The translations under genes and the position numbers were made by a program. The notes beneath the pieces were generated by a model that was not told the DNA's origin, ran no database searches, and saw nothing but the letters and a program-made list of their open reading frames with translations. Shown piece by piece: positions 42,640-51,028 of a stretch of 64,000 nt of DNA. This DNA is from JABMQB01 sp964575025. Its GTDB lineage: Bacteria; Bacteroidota; Bacteroidia; Bacteroidales; Prolixibacteraceae. The stretch spans positions 13,672 to 77,671 of the forward strand of contig CAZNPV010000014.1 in assembly GCA_964575025.1 (NCBI GenBank), written 5' to 3'. Each line of letters begins with the position of its first letter. The first letter of the stretch is position 1.

Positions 42640-43806
42640 GTGAGAAAGAGCGTTTTTTATCCGGGTGGATTTTTTTTTATTCCCCTGTTGTTTGTTGTTT
42701 TAATTCTATTTACACAGTGTACGGTCGTAACCCATGTTACCCGTCTTTCCAGGTTTCAGAACAGCAGGTATACACCTGCAGAAGAAACGGTCCAGGGGAG
42801 GCTTGAATACATAGCGTCCTATCCGGTGGTGCATATCTACGGAACTCCTGAAGAAATGGGGCGACAATACGGTTTTCTTTTAAAGCCTCAGTTACAGTCC
42901 CTTTTTACTCTTGTGGAATCGGTTTTTTCGGAAGAAGAGTTGGAGGAATATCTGCAGTTGGCTGCTGCTACCGAGCCTTTTCTTCCGGAGGAAATACGAA
43001 CAGAGATCAGGGCAATAGCCCATGTCTCCGGTATAAGTTACAATCATTTGGTAGCGCTCAATGTAGCCACTAAGGTTGCATGCAGTACCCTGGCTACCTG
43101 GGGTGAAAGTACCCCGGAAGGACACCTTATCATGGGTAGAAATGCCGATTACAGAAGCAAAGGGATGAATAAATACCTGGGATTGCTCGTAGTCCGCCAT
43201 CCTGAGAACGGATTCAAATCGATCCACATTACCTATCTTGGACTGGTGGGGGGATTCTCCGGAATGAACAGCACGGGATTAAGTTATGGCAACATGATTT
43301 CCTATAATTCGAAGGATGATTCAGTCAATATCCAGGGCCTTCCGGTTCAGCTCGCCATGAGATTAGCCGGGGAGACCACTTCTACAGCAGATGAATATGC
43401 AGCCTTCATGCTGGAGAGAAATCTGATGGTTCCCAATATTGTTATGGTGGCTGATGCCGAAAAAGCAGTAATTACCGAGCATACACCCTTCGAAGGAGAA
43501 CGCCGGGAAGGAGAAAAGGGCACCCTGGGTTCAACAAACTTCTTCCATACTAAACATCTTTCCGTCGAATACAAACCGGATAAACGCTATTCCATTCTTC
43601 AAAATGAAGTAAATACCCATTACGGAAATTTTACCGTCGACCGGATGAAATCCGTAATGTATGAAATCCGGGGCAGAAAAAGACGAAATCTTCAATGCGT
43701 GATTATGGAACCCTCACGGATGCGGTTGCATATCAGTATCAATAAAATTCCAGCCTCAAAAGGACCCTTTAAAGAATTCGACGCTATGGAACTGTTCAGG
43801 GATTAA
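42640..43806 (+). CDS. C45-family Ntn hydrolase-like lipoprotein
   Basis: A 388-residue protein of the acyl-coenzyme A:6-aminopenicillanate acyltransferase/C45 peptidase family, a self-cleaving Ntn-hydrolase fold. It starts with GTG; the N-terminus has a long hydrophobic stretch and lipobox LFTQC (Cys27), so it is probably a lipoprotein. The likely catalytic nucleophile is Cys148 in VACSTLATWGES, followed by GHLIMGRNADY, which matches the conserved substrate-loop pattern after the nucleophile. The C-terminus is the ordinary beta/alpha core. It is divergent from the glycerol-3-phosphate dehydrogenase and has no operon partner. The substrate, an acyl amide or peptide, is unknown. Confidence 0.78.
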   Translation: MRKSVFYPGGFFFIPLLFVVLILFTQCTVVTHVTRLSRFQNSRYTPAEETVQGRLEYIASYPVVHIYGTPEEMGRQYGFLLKPQLQSLFTLVESVFSEEELEEYLQLAAATEPFLPEEIRTEIRAIAHVSGISYNHLVALNVATKVACSTLATWGESTPEGHLIMGRNADYRSKGMNKYLGLLVVRHPENGFKSIHITYLGLVGGFSGMNSTGLSYGNMISYNSKDDSVNIQGLPVQLAMRLAGETTSTADEYAAFMLERNLMVPNIVMVADAEKAVITEHTPFEGERREGEKGTLGSTNFFHTKHLSVEYKPDKRYSILQNEVNTHYGNFTVDRMKSVMYEIRGRKRRNLQCVIMEPSRMRLHISINKIPASKGPFKEFDAMELFRD

Positions 43807-43974
43807 GGGAGTTTGAACAATTCATCCGTTTAAGAAAAGGAAGCATCCGGATGCGGGGGATTGAATGTACCAAATTGTTAACAAAACAGTATTTTCCTTA
43901 CGTAAGTGAAATAAAAAAGCATTAAAATTTTCGATTTAAAAAATAATTATCATATTTGCATCAAATTGAAAAAA
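43807..43974 (+). promoter_or_regulatory. Promoter region of the leu operon
   Basis: Contains CATATTTG (43951-43958), one mismatch from TAnnTTTG, with a T-rich, TTTG-like sequence about 20 nt upstream. A perfect 12-bp palindrome GCATCCGGATGC (43843-43854), without a T run, lies near the end of the preceding gene. The leu leader peptide starts 16 nt after the -7 element. Confidence 0.45.
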
Positions 43975-44046
43975 ATGAAGAACCGTAGCAACATGATTAT
44001 TCTCAGCCTGATTATTGGCATCCTTCTTCTAAACAGGGAGAAGTGA
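43975..44046 (+). CDS. leu leader peptide, Ile/Leu-rich (23 aa)
   Basis: A 23-codon frame in which 10 of 12 consecutive residues (8-19) are Ile or Leu: IILSLIIGILLL, then NREK and stop. It is too short for ordinary gene finding. Its stop codon lies in the first arm of an antiterminator that can pair with the terminator ahead of leuA. Ribosomes stalling on Ile or Leu codons would let the operon be transcribed. This is the layout of classical ilv/leu attenuation. The peptide probably has no other function. Confidence 0.82.
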   Translation: MKNRSNMIILSLIIGILLLNREK

Positions 44047-44112
44047 GAATGGTATGTTGAGGGTACAATATAAAAAAAGCAAGGAGCCATTCTCATAAGA
44101 GAGTGGCTTTTT
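44045..44112 (+). terminator. leu operon attenuator (antiterminator and terminator)
   Basis: Terminator: AGCCATTCTC (44085-44094), loop ATAA, GAGAGTGGCT (44099-44108), then TTTT; 10-bp stem with one G-U pair. Antiterminator arm: GAGAATGG (44045-44052), an exact 8-bp complement of CCATTCTC (44087-44094), extendable by A-T and G-U pairs. The two structures exclude each other. The terminator ends 33 nt before leuA. Confidence 0.85.
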
Positions 44113-44145
44113 CATTATACATTATACATAAAAAATATCAAACTC

Positions 44146-45663
44146 ATGAGTAACAGGCTTTACATTTTTGACACCACCCTGAGGGATGGGGAACAGGTTC
44201 CCGGGTGTCAGTTAAATACAGTTGAAAAGATTGAAGTAGCCAGGGCGTTGCAGGATTTGGGCGTGGACATTATTGAAGCAGGTTTTCCGATATCCAGTCC
44301 CGGAGACTTTGAATCCGTTGTGGAAATTTCAAAAGCGGTGACATGGCCCACGATATGTGCGTTGACCCGGGCCGTAAAAAAGGATATCGATGTAGCTGCC
44401 GAGTCGCTGAAATATGCCAAAAAGAAGCGAATCCATACGGGCATCGGAACCTCGCATTATCATATTCATCACAAGCTGAATTCCACCCCTGAGGAAGTGC
44501 TTACCCGGGCTGTGGATGCGGTGAAATATGCCCGTAGCTATGTGGATGATGTAGAGTTCTATGCGGAAGATGCAGGCCGCACAGAGAATGAGTACCTGGC
44601 AAGCGTTGTGGAAGCGGTCATCAAAGCAGGAGCTACAGTTGTGAATATTCCGGATACCACAGGATATTGCCTTCCCGGTGAGTTCGGAGAGAAGATCAGG
44701 TATCTTTTTGAGCATGTCAGCGGGATTGAAAAAGTGATTGTTTCAACGCATTGCCATAACGACCTGGGCATGGCTACAGCCAATACCATCTCAGCCATAA
44801 TAAACGGGGCCCGCCAGGCCGAAGTTACGGTGAACGGAATTGGCGAGAGGGCTGGAAACACCTCCCTTGAGGAAGTGGTGATGACCCTCAAAAGCCGCCA
44901 TAAAGACCTGGGTATAGATACCAATATCAATACCAGGAAGATATACCGCACCAGCCGGCTGGTTTCAACCCTGATGAATATGCCGGTACAGCCCAATAAA
45001 GCAGTGGTTGGAAGAAATGCCTTTGCCCATTCATCAGGAATTCACCAGGATGGAGTCTTGAAACGCCGCGATAATTACGAGATCATGGATCCTACCGATG
45101 TTGGAATCAATGAATCTTCCATCCTGTTAACAGCACGCAGCGGAAGGGCTGCCTTAAAGCACAGGCTGGAATTGATGGGCTTCGAACTGAAAAAAGACAA
45201 ACTTGATGAGGTGTACGAAGAATTCCTGAAACTGGCCGATAAGAAAAAAGATATCCGGGATGACGACATCGCCTTGCTGGCAGGGGATGCAACCCGCCAT
45301 GAACGCCGTATAAAACTGGACTACCTGCAGGTAGTAACCGGTAAAGGGATGATGCCCCTGGCCATTGTGAAACTGGATATTGCCGGAGAAAAATTTGATG
45401 CTACCTCCTCAGGAAACGGACCGGTGGATGCAGCCATCAAAGCGGTGAAACAGATCCTTCACCGGCAGGTCACAATCGAAGAGTTTCTCGTTCAGGCGAT
45501 TACCCGGGGAAGCGACGACGTGGGGAAGGTTCATATGCAGATCGATTTCGAGGGTTCTATCTATCATGGCTTTGGTGCCAATACCGATATTATTACGGCT
45601 TCTGTGGAGGCCTTTCTGGATGCGATCAATAAAATTCCCGTAACCCAGGAAAAACAGGGGTGA
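44146..45663 (+). CDS. leuA: 2-isopropylmalate synthase
   Basis: LeuA condenses 2-oxoisovalerate and acetyl-CoA, the first step of leucine synthesis. The 505 residues contain the HMGL-like TIM barrel with DTTLRDGEQVPG (metal-binding Asp and catalytic Arg), STHCHNDLGMATAN (metal His pair) and GERAGNTSLEEV, then a linker and the C-terminal LeuA_dimer regulatory domain (about 370-500) that binds leucine. First gene of the operon, behind the Ile/Leu attenuator, so regulated by charged tRNA supply as well as feedback. Confidence 0.97.
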   Translation: MSNRLYIFDTTLRDGEQVPGCQLNTVEKIEVARALQDLGVDIIEAGFPISSPGDFESVVEISKAVTWPTICALTRAVKKDIDVAAESLKYAKKKRIHTGIGTSHYHIHHKLNSTPEEVLTRAVDAVKYARSYVDDVEFYAEDAGRTENEYLASVVEAVIKAGATVVNIPDTTGYCLPGEFGEKIRYLFEHVSGIEKVIVSTHCHNDLGMATANTISAIINGARQAEVTVNGIGERAGNTSLEEVVMTLKSRHKDLGIDTNINTRKIYRTSRLVSTLMNMPVQPNKAVVGRNAFAHSSGIHQDGVLKRRDNYEIMDPTDVGINESSILLTARSGRAALKHRLELMGFELKKDKLDEVYEEFLKLADKKKDIRDDDIALLAGDATRHERRIKLDYLQVVTGKGMMPLAIVKLDIAGEKFDATSSGNGPVDAAIKAVKQILHRQVTIEEFLVQAITRGSDDVGKVHMQIDFEGSIYHGFGANTDIITASVEAFLDAINKIPVTQEKQG

Positions 45664-45730
45664 GGGACCCCGGGAATACCTGAACCCAACAGAAGATGTT
45701 CAGAGGCAACGAAAACATTACTAAATACCA

Positions 45731-47131
45731 ATGGAAGCGAAAACATTATTTGATAAGATCTGGGATGCCCATGTAGTTGAAAAAGTCGATGGAGGACCCG
45801 ACGTGTTGTATATCGACAGGCACTATATCCATGAGGTGACCAGTCCGGTGGCCTTTCAGGGCCTGGAGAAACGGAAGCTGAAGGTGTTCCGCCCGGAACA
45901 GACAACGGCGACACCCGATCATAACATTCCTACCCTGGAACAGGATAAGCCCATTGCAGATGGACTGTCACATCACCAGGTGGAAACCTTGCGCCTGAAC
46001 TGTGAAAAGCATGGCATTACCTATTACGGCCTGGGATCCGAAGGGCATGGCATCGTGCATATCATTGGTCCTGAAAAGGGACTGACCCTGCCCGGAATAA
46101 CCATTGTTTGCGGGGATAGCCATACCTCGACGCATGGTGCTTTTGGTGCGGTGGCTTTTGGAATCGGAACCAGTGAAGTGGAAATGGTGCTGGCAAGCCA
46201 GTGTATTATTCAACCCAAACCAAAAAAAATGAAAATTCAGGTGGAGGGGGAACTCCCTAAAGGAGTTACTGCCAAGGATATCATCCTCTACATCATTTCA
46301 CAGATCACAACCAGCGGAGGGACCGGTCATTTCATTGAATTTACCGGATCAGCGATTCGTAATCTCTCCATGGAAGGAAGAATGACCGTATGCAATATGA
46401 GCATTGAAAGCGGCGCCCGCGGAGGAATAGTCGCTCCGGATGAAACAACCTTTGCTTATATAAACGGACGGGAGTTTGCTCCCGCAGGTTCAGCGTGGAC
46501 AGATGCTCTCAACCGGTGGAAGAAACTGAAACCGGATGAAGGAGCTCTCTATGATGCCGAATACCGTTTCGATGCCTCCCAAATTGAACCGATGGTGACC
46601 TATGGGACCAATCCGGGAATGGGAATTCCTGTTTCAGCCAGAATACCTGACGGAAATGAGCTTTCAGGAAATGATAAACGGAGCTTTGAAAAGGCGTTGC
46701 GCTATATGGGCTTTGAGAGCGGTGAATGCCTGAAAGGCAAAAAAATGGATTATGTATTCCTGGGGAGCTGTACGAATGGCCGGATAGAAGACTTCAGAGC
46801 CTTTACAGATTTTGTTAGGGGCAGGAAGAAGGCAGATCACATTACTGCCTGGTTGGTCCCCGGCTCAAAGAAGGTGGAAAACCAGATCAGGGCCGAAGGA
46901 TTGGATCAGATTCTGGAAGAAGCAGGATTTAGCCTGCGTCAGCCCGGATGTTCGGCATGCCTGGCTATGAACGAGGATAAAATTCCGGAAGGGAAGTATG
47001 CCGTATCAACATCAAACAGAAATTTCGAAGGACGGCAGGGACCCGGAGCCAGAACCATCCTCGCAAGCCCGCTCACGGCAGCTGCCGTAGCTGTCACAGG
47101 CGTGATAACCGACCCGCGGGAACTGATGTGA
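45731..47131 (+). CDS. leuC: 3-isopropylmalate dehydratase large subunit
   Basis: LeuC is the aconitase-type [4Fe-4S] subunit that, with LeuD, isomerises 2- to 3-isopropylmalate. The 466 residues include VCGDSHTSTHGAFGA, the cluster Cys in GSCTNGRIED, and the pair in RQPGCSACLAMNED. Length and motifs are normal. It follows leuA by 67 nt. A 29-codon frame between leuC and leuD (47149-47238) has no visible significance. Confidence 0.98.
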   Translation: MEAKTLFDKIWDAHVVEKVDGGPDVLYIDRHYIHEVTSPVAFQGLEKRKLKVFRPEQTTATPDHNIPTLEQDKPIADGLSHHQVETLRLNCEKHGITYYGLGSEGHGIVHIIGPEKGLTLPGITIVCGDSHTSTHGAFGAVAFGIGTSEVEMVLASQCIIQPKPKKMKIQVEGELPKGVTAKDIILYIISQITTSGGTGHFIEFTGSAIRNLSMEGRMTVCNMSIESGARGGIVAPDETTFAYINGREFAPAGSAWTDALNRWKKLKPDEGALYDAEYRFDASQIEPMVTYGTNPGMGIPVSARIPDGNELSGNDKRSFEKALRYMGFESGECLKGKKMDYVFLGSCTNGRIEDFRAFTDFVRGRKKADHITAWLVPGSKKVENQIRAEGLDQILEEAGFSLRQPGCSACLAMNEDKIPEGKYAVSTSNRNFEGRQGPGARTILASPLTAAAVAVTGVITDPRELM

Positions 47132-47252
47132 AAAAGGGAGAATCCTCTATGAATAGGAATGCATACCAACCAAAAGTCAGCAATTTCATGTTGAATGAAA
47201 ATCAGGCAACGGCCACATTTCATACGAACAACATTTAACCAATTAATGCCTT

Positions 47253-47861
47253 ATGTCTTACGATAAATTTACAGTCATACAGTCGCCGGCCGTTCCGCTT
47301 CCGGTAGAAAATGTCGATACCGATCAGATCATACCGGCCCGTTTTCTGAAAGCGGTCGAACGCAAAGGATTTGGCGAAAACCTTTTTCGCGACTGGCGGT
47401 ATGATACATCGGGACAACCCATTCCCGGTTTTCCGTTAAATAATCCGGCCTGGTCAGGTAAAATACTGGTCGCCGGAAAGAATTTCGGGAGTGGTTCAAG
47501 CCGCGAACATGCTGCCTGGGCCATTTACGACTATGGGTTCCGGGTCGTTGTATCCAGTTTCTTTGCCGACATATTTAAGGGAAATGCCCTGAACAATGGC
47601 CTTCTGCCTGTGGTGGTCGAACCCCGGTTCCTGGAGAAAATATTCCGGGAAATTGAAAATGATCCCCGGGCGCTGTTTGAAGTGAACCTTCCTGAACAAC
47701 GGTTTACCCTTCTTCGTTCCGGCGAAACCACGGGCTTTGAAATCAATCCCTGGAAAAAATATTGTTTGCTGAACGGGCTTGATGATATGGATTACCTGGT
47801 AAACAGCAGAAAAAAAATTGAAGATTTTGAGAAATTAACCGCTAACAAAGAGATAAAATGA
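47253..47861 (+). CDS. leuD: 3-isopropylmalate dehydratase small subunit
   Basis: LeuD is the swivelling aconitase domain 4 that completes the LeuCD active site. The 202 residues show DTDQIIPARFLK near the N-terminus and the conserved NFGSGSSREHAAWA that holds substrate-binding Ser and Arg. Its last 4 nt overlap the start of the second synthase gene (ATGA), so translation of the two is likely coupled. Confidence 0.98.
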   Translation: MSYDKFTVIQSPAVPLPVENVDTDQIIPARFLKAVERKGFGENLFRDWRYDTSGQPIPGFPLNNPAWSGKILVAGKNFGSGSSREHAAWAIYDYGFRVVVSSFFADIFKGNALNNGLLPVVVEPRFLEKIFREIENDPRALFEVNLPEQRFTLLRSGETTGFEINPWKKYCLLNGLDDMDYLVNSRKKIEDFEKLTANKEIK

Positions 47862-49444
47862 CAGGCACTGGAGTAAATGTTCAGGGCAAACGGTTGATGA
47901 TCCTGGATTCAACGTTGCGTGAAGGGGAACAGACGACCGGTGTGACCTTTTCAGACACTGAGAAATTGAGTTTAGCGAAAGTTTTGCTGGATGAAGTAGG
48001 AGTGGACCGTATTGAGGTGGCATCGGCACGTGTTTCAGAAGGGGAATTAAAAGGGGCCCGGAGGATTCTTTCCTGGGCCGCTGAACGAGGGTATCCCGAG
48101 CGGGTGGAAATCCTGGGTTTTGTGGATGGCAGAATATCCCTGGAATGGATCCGGAATGCCGGAGGCAAAGTGGTCAACCTGCTTTGTAAGGGTTCTTTGA
48201 AACATGTGAAGGAACAGCTGAGAAAAAGCCCGGAGGAACATCTCTCAGATATCACCCGGGTGATTGAGAATGCCTCTGAAATGGGAATCGCTGTGAATGT
48301 GTACCTCGAAGACTGGTCCAGTGGGATGCGCAATTCCCCGGACTATGTTCATCAGATGGTCAGAAGCCTGAAAACCCTGCCTGTCCGGCGGATCATGTTG
48401 CCCGACACACTCGGGATTCTGGACCCCGATGAAACCTTCGACTTTTGCAGGGAAATGATCACTGCCTATCCGGATGTGGCTTTTGATTTTCATGCCCATA
48501 ACGATTACGACCTGGCGATAGCCAATGTTTTTCATGCCATAAAAGCCGGCATAACCTGTGTTCACACCACAATAAACGGCCTGGGCGAACGCGCCGGGAA
48601 TGCCCCTTTGTCCAGTGTTATTGCTACGATCCGGGATCATCTGAAAATGAAATCCTCGGTCAATGAAGCCAAACTGAACAAGGTATCCAAACTGGTGGAA
48701 ACCTTTTCGGGAATACGCATTCCAACCAACAAACCCCTGATCGGGGAATATGTGTTTACCCAGTGCAGCGGAATTCATGCCGACGGAGACAATAAGAATA
48801 ACCTCTATTACAATGAACTGCTTCCCGAGCGGTTTGGCCGCATCAGGCAGTACGCCCTCGGCAAAACTTCGGGGAAGGCCAATATTAAAAAGAACCTCGA
48901 AGAACTGGGTATTCACCTGGATGCGGAATCCCTGAAAATGGTGACCGATAAGATTATTCAGCTTGCCGATCATAAAGAGACCGTAACCATGGAAGAACTG
49001 CCCTATATTGTGGCAGATGTCCTGGAAAACGATTTTATAGAGCAGAATATCCGCATCATCAACTACTCGGTATCCCATGCCATGGGCCTGCGGCCTGTGG
49101 CCATGGTATCGCTGGAGATCAGCGGAAAAGAATATGAGGAGTTCAGCGATGGCGACGGACAGTATGATGCCTTCGTAAAGGCATTGCGTAAAATCTATAA
49201 ATCACTGCGGAAACCCTTTCCCAAACTGATCGACTATATGGTGCGAATACCTCCCGGAGGAAAAACCGATGCCCTCGTGGAAACAGTGATCACATGGAAA
49301 AATGACCGGGAGTTTAAAACAAAAGGTTTGGATCCGGATCAGACTGCAGCAGCGATTAAAGCAACAATACGGATGCTGAATATTATTGAAAATGAAATTA
49401 AACCCGGATATTTAAATAAACTCATAGGCAGGGTTCATTCATAA
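47858..49444 (+). CDS. Second isopropylmalate/citramalate synthase homologue
   Basis: A 528-residue HMGL-like acyltransferase with LDSTLREGEQTTG, FDFHAHNDYDLAIANV and GLGERAGNAPLSS, plus a C-terminal LeuA_dimer domain. It differs clearly from LeuA at 44146 and is the usual second synthase gene of Bacteroidota leu operons. Candidate activities are (R)-citramalate synthase, which makes 2-oxobutyrate for isoleucine from pyruvate through LeuCD and LeuB, or a second isopropylmalate synthase. The position between leuD and leuB, whose enzymes also serve the citramalate route, fits the first. The substrate cannot be read from the motifs. Start overlaps leuD by 4 nt. Confidence 0.85.
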   Translation: MTGTGVNVQGKRLMILDSTLREGEQTTGVTFSDTEKLSLAKVLLDEVGVDRIEVASARVSEGELKGARRILSWAAERGYPERVEILGFVDGRISLEWIRNAGGKVVNLLCKGSLKHVKEQLRKSPEEHLSDITRVIENASEMGIAVNVYLEDWSSGMRNSPDYVHQMVRSLKTLPVRRIMLPDTLGILDPDETFDFCREMITAYPDVAFDFHAHNDYDLAIANVFHAIKAGITCVHTTINGLGERAGNAPLSSVIATIRDHLKMKSSVNEAKLNKVSKLVETFSGIRIPTNKPLIGEYVFTQCSGIHADGDNKNNLYYNELLPERFGRIRQYALGKTSGKANIKKNLEELGIHLDAESLKMVTDKIIQLADHKETVTMEELPYIVADVLENDFIEQNIRIINYSVSHAMGLRPVAMVSLEISGKEYEEFSDGDGQYDAFVKALRKIYKSLRKPFPKLIDYMVRIPPGGKTDALVETVITWKNDREFKTKGLDPDQTAAAIKATIRMLNIIENEIKPGYLNKLIGRVHS

Positions 49445-49484
49445 GCCCTGTTGTGAATTTTATTCACGAATAAAAAACTAAAAC

Positions 49485-50564
49485 ATGAAACTGAAAACAG
49501 CCATTCTCCAGGGTGACGGGATAGGCCCTGAGATCATGGAGCAGGCCCTGAAAGTTGTCCGGGCGGTATCTGAAAAATTCGGACATACATTCGTTCATGA
49601 ACAGGGGTTGGTTGGTGCGGTAGCGATAGACAAAACGGGGACCCCCTATCCCGGGGAGACCCATGCCTTGTGCATGGATTCCGATGCAGTGTTGTTTGGA
49701 GCCATAGGAGATCCCAGGTATGACAACGATCCAAAAGCCGGGGTACGCCCCGAACAGGGGCTGCTGGCCATGCGGAAGCAACTGGGCCTCTATGCCAATA
49801 TCCGGCCGGTCGTACCTTTTGAATCCCTGATCCATAGATCCCCGCTTCGCAGAGAACTGGTCGAGGGAGTTGATTTTGTCTGCATCCGGGAGTTAACCGG
49901 AGGGATCTATTTTGGCGAAAAAGGAAGAAAAAACAACGGAAATACAGCCTTTGACACCAATACCTATACGCGCGATGAGATTGAACGGATCTTGATCCTG
50001 GCCTATGAATTTGCTGATAAACGCAGAAAAAAACTGACCGTGGTGGATAAAGCAAACGTGCTGGAGAGTTCCCGCTTATGGCGCGAAGTGGCCCAGGAAA
50101 TGGCGCCCCGCTACCCCCATATAAACACTGAATTCATGTTTGTTGACAATGCAGCCATGCAGATCATCCAGTGGCCCCGGAATTTTGATGTCCTGGTTAC
50201 AGAAAATATGTTTGGCGATATCCTGACCGATGAAGCCAGCGTGATCACCGGATCGCTGGGATTGCTGCCTTCGGCATCCATGGGCATCCATACATCCGTA
50301 TTTGAACCGATCCATGGTTCGTATCCCCAGGCAGCAGGGAAAAATATCGCCAACCCAATTGCGATGATTCTTTCAGCTGCGATGATGTTTGAATATGCAT
50401 TCAGCCTCATGGATGAGGGAAAACTTATCCGTGAAGCCGTAACAGCCTCCATAAAAGAAAATATCGTCACGGAAGATATCTCCAGTGCCCAACCCTACCG
50501 TACATCCGATGTCGGAGACTGGATTGCTGCCTACATAACAAAAGCTGAAAAAACCCAGCTGTAA
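49485..50564 (+). CDS. leuB: 3-isopropylmalate dehydrogenase
   Basis: LeuB oxidatively decarboxylates 3-isopropylmalate with NAD+. The 359 residues contain ILQGDGIGPEIMEQ, the substrate-binding LYANIRPV and RELTGGIYFGE, and VTENMFGDILTDEASVI with Mg-binding Asp residues, and GSYPQAAGKNIANPIAMI near the adenosine site. Last gene of the leu operon, 40 nt after the second synthase. No clear terminator follows; only a weak ATCCG/CGGAT hairpin is present. Confidence 0.97.
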   Translation: MKLKTAILQGDGIGPEIMEQALKVVRAVSEKFGHTFVHEQGLVGAVAIDKTGTPYPGETHALCMDSDAVLFGAIGDPRYDNDPKAGVRPEQGLLAMRKQLGLYANIRPVVPFESLIHRSPLRRELVEGVDFVCIRELTGGIYFGEKGRKNNGNTAFDTNTYTRDEIERILILAYEFADKRRKKLTVVDKANVLESSRLWREVAQEMAPRYPHINTEFMFVDNAAMQIIQWPRNFDVLVTENMFGDILTDEASVITGSLGLLPSASMGIHTSVFEPIHGSYPQAAGKNIANPIAMILSAAMMFEYAFSLMDEGKLIREAVTASIKENIVTEDISSAQPYRTSDVGDWIAAYITKAEKTQL

Positions 50565-50857
50565 AACCATCCGTTTTAAGCAGGAAGACCGGATGAATAG
50601 GGGAATAACCAAAAGTGAGTCCACATACAGCCCGGTTCCTTACGGGAGGGATTTCTTCTGCTCTGGCTGATAAGGAAATAAAAAGACTCACAACCTTTTC
50701 AAACAAGTTGATCTCCGGTTTTCTGAATACTCGTTTCATTTTTACAGTACGTACAAATTTATTATATAAGTATCCTTTTTCTATTCAGAATTTCAATAAT
50801 TAACATATTTTATAAGAACGCATTTTTTTACTTTCGGGTATTGTTGAAATAAAAATT

Positions 50858-50865
50858 TAATTTTG
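50858..50865 (+). promoter_or_regulatory. Promoter -7 element before glycosyltransferase
   Basis: TAATTTTG fits TAnnTTTG exactly. The -33 element is poor (TTTC at 50832-50835 or ATTG at 50840-50843, both off the best spacing). The implied start near 50872 gives a leader of about 157 nt. Confidence 0.45.
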
Positions 50866-50871
50866 ACACAG

Positions 50872-51028
50872 CAAAAGAATCCTCCGGAATGAAGCGGGTT
50901 CCGATCCCGATGAATGCCGGGACGGTATATATCGGGAGGATGGATCGGGAAGTTCCAGGGATTCCATGCAGTTTGTTAAAACATGGCTGCTTAGGATGAA
51001 TTAAAAACCAAGGGATTAACTAAATACG
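50872..51028 (+). promoter_or_regulatory. Structured 5' leader of unknown class
   Basis: The leader can close with ATCCTCC (50879-50885) against GGAGGAT (50935-50941). Inside this are GGAA/TTCC (from 50886) and CCCGAT/ATCGGG (50906-50911 with 50931-50936, mutually exclusive in part). A 3' hairpin CCATG/CATGG follows (50964 onward). The G/C content is far above the flanks. It has no match to the cobalamin, SAM, TPP or SRP RNA hallmarks I know, despite a superficial CCGGAATGAAGC resemblance to SRP helix 8. A riboswitch, a leader or a palindromic repeat remain possible. Confidence 0.35.

Larger units (their letters stand above)
50565..51028. other. 464-nt intergenic region after leuB
   Basis: No protein gene seen. 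The first 290 nt have no recognised feature except a weak hairpin after leuB. The last part holds a promoter and a structured leader for the glycosyltransferase gene, listed separately. Confidence 0.6.

Noticed and set aside
47149..47238. 29-codon frame between leuC and leuD
   Set aside because: No conserved features, no leader-like codon runs and no hairpin after it.
50879..50941. SRP RNA or cobalamin riboswitch before the glycosyltransferase
   Set aside because: CCGGAATGAAGC only superficially recalls SRP helix 8, and the complementary strand does not fit; the B12 box is absent.
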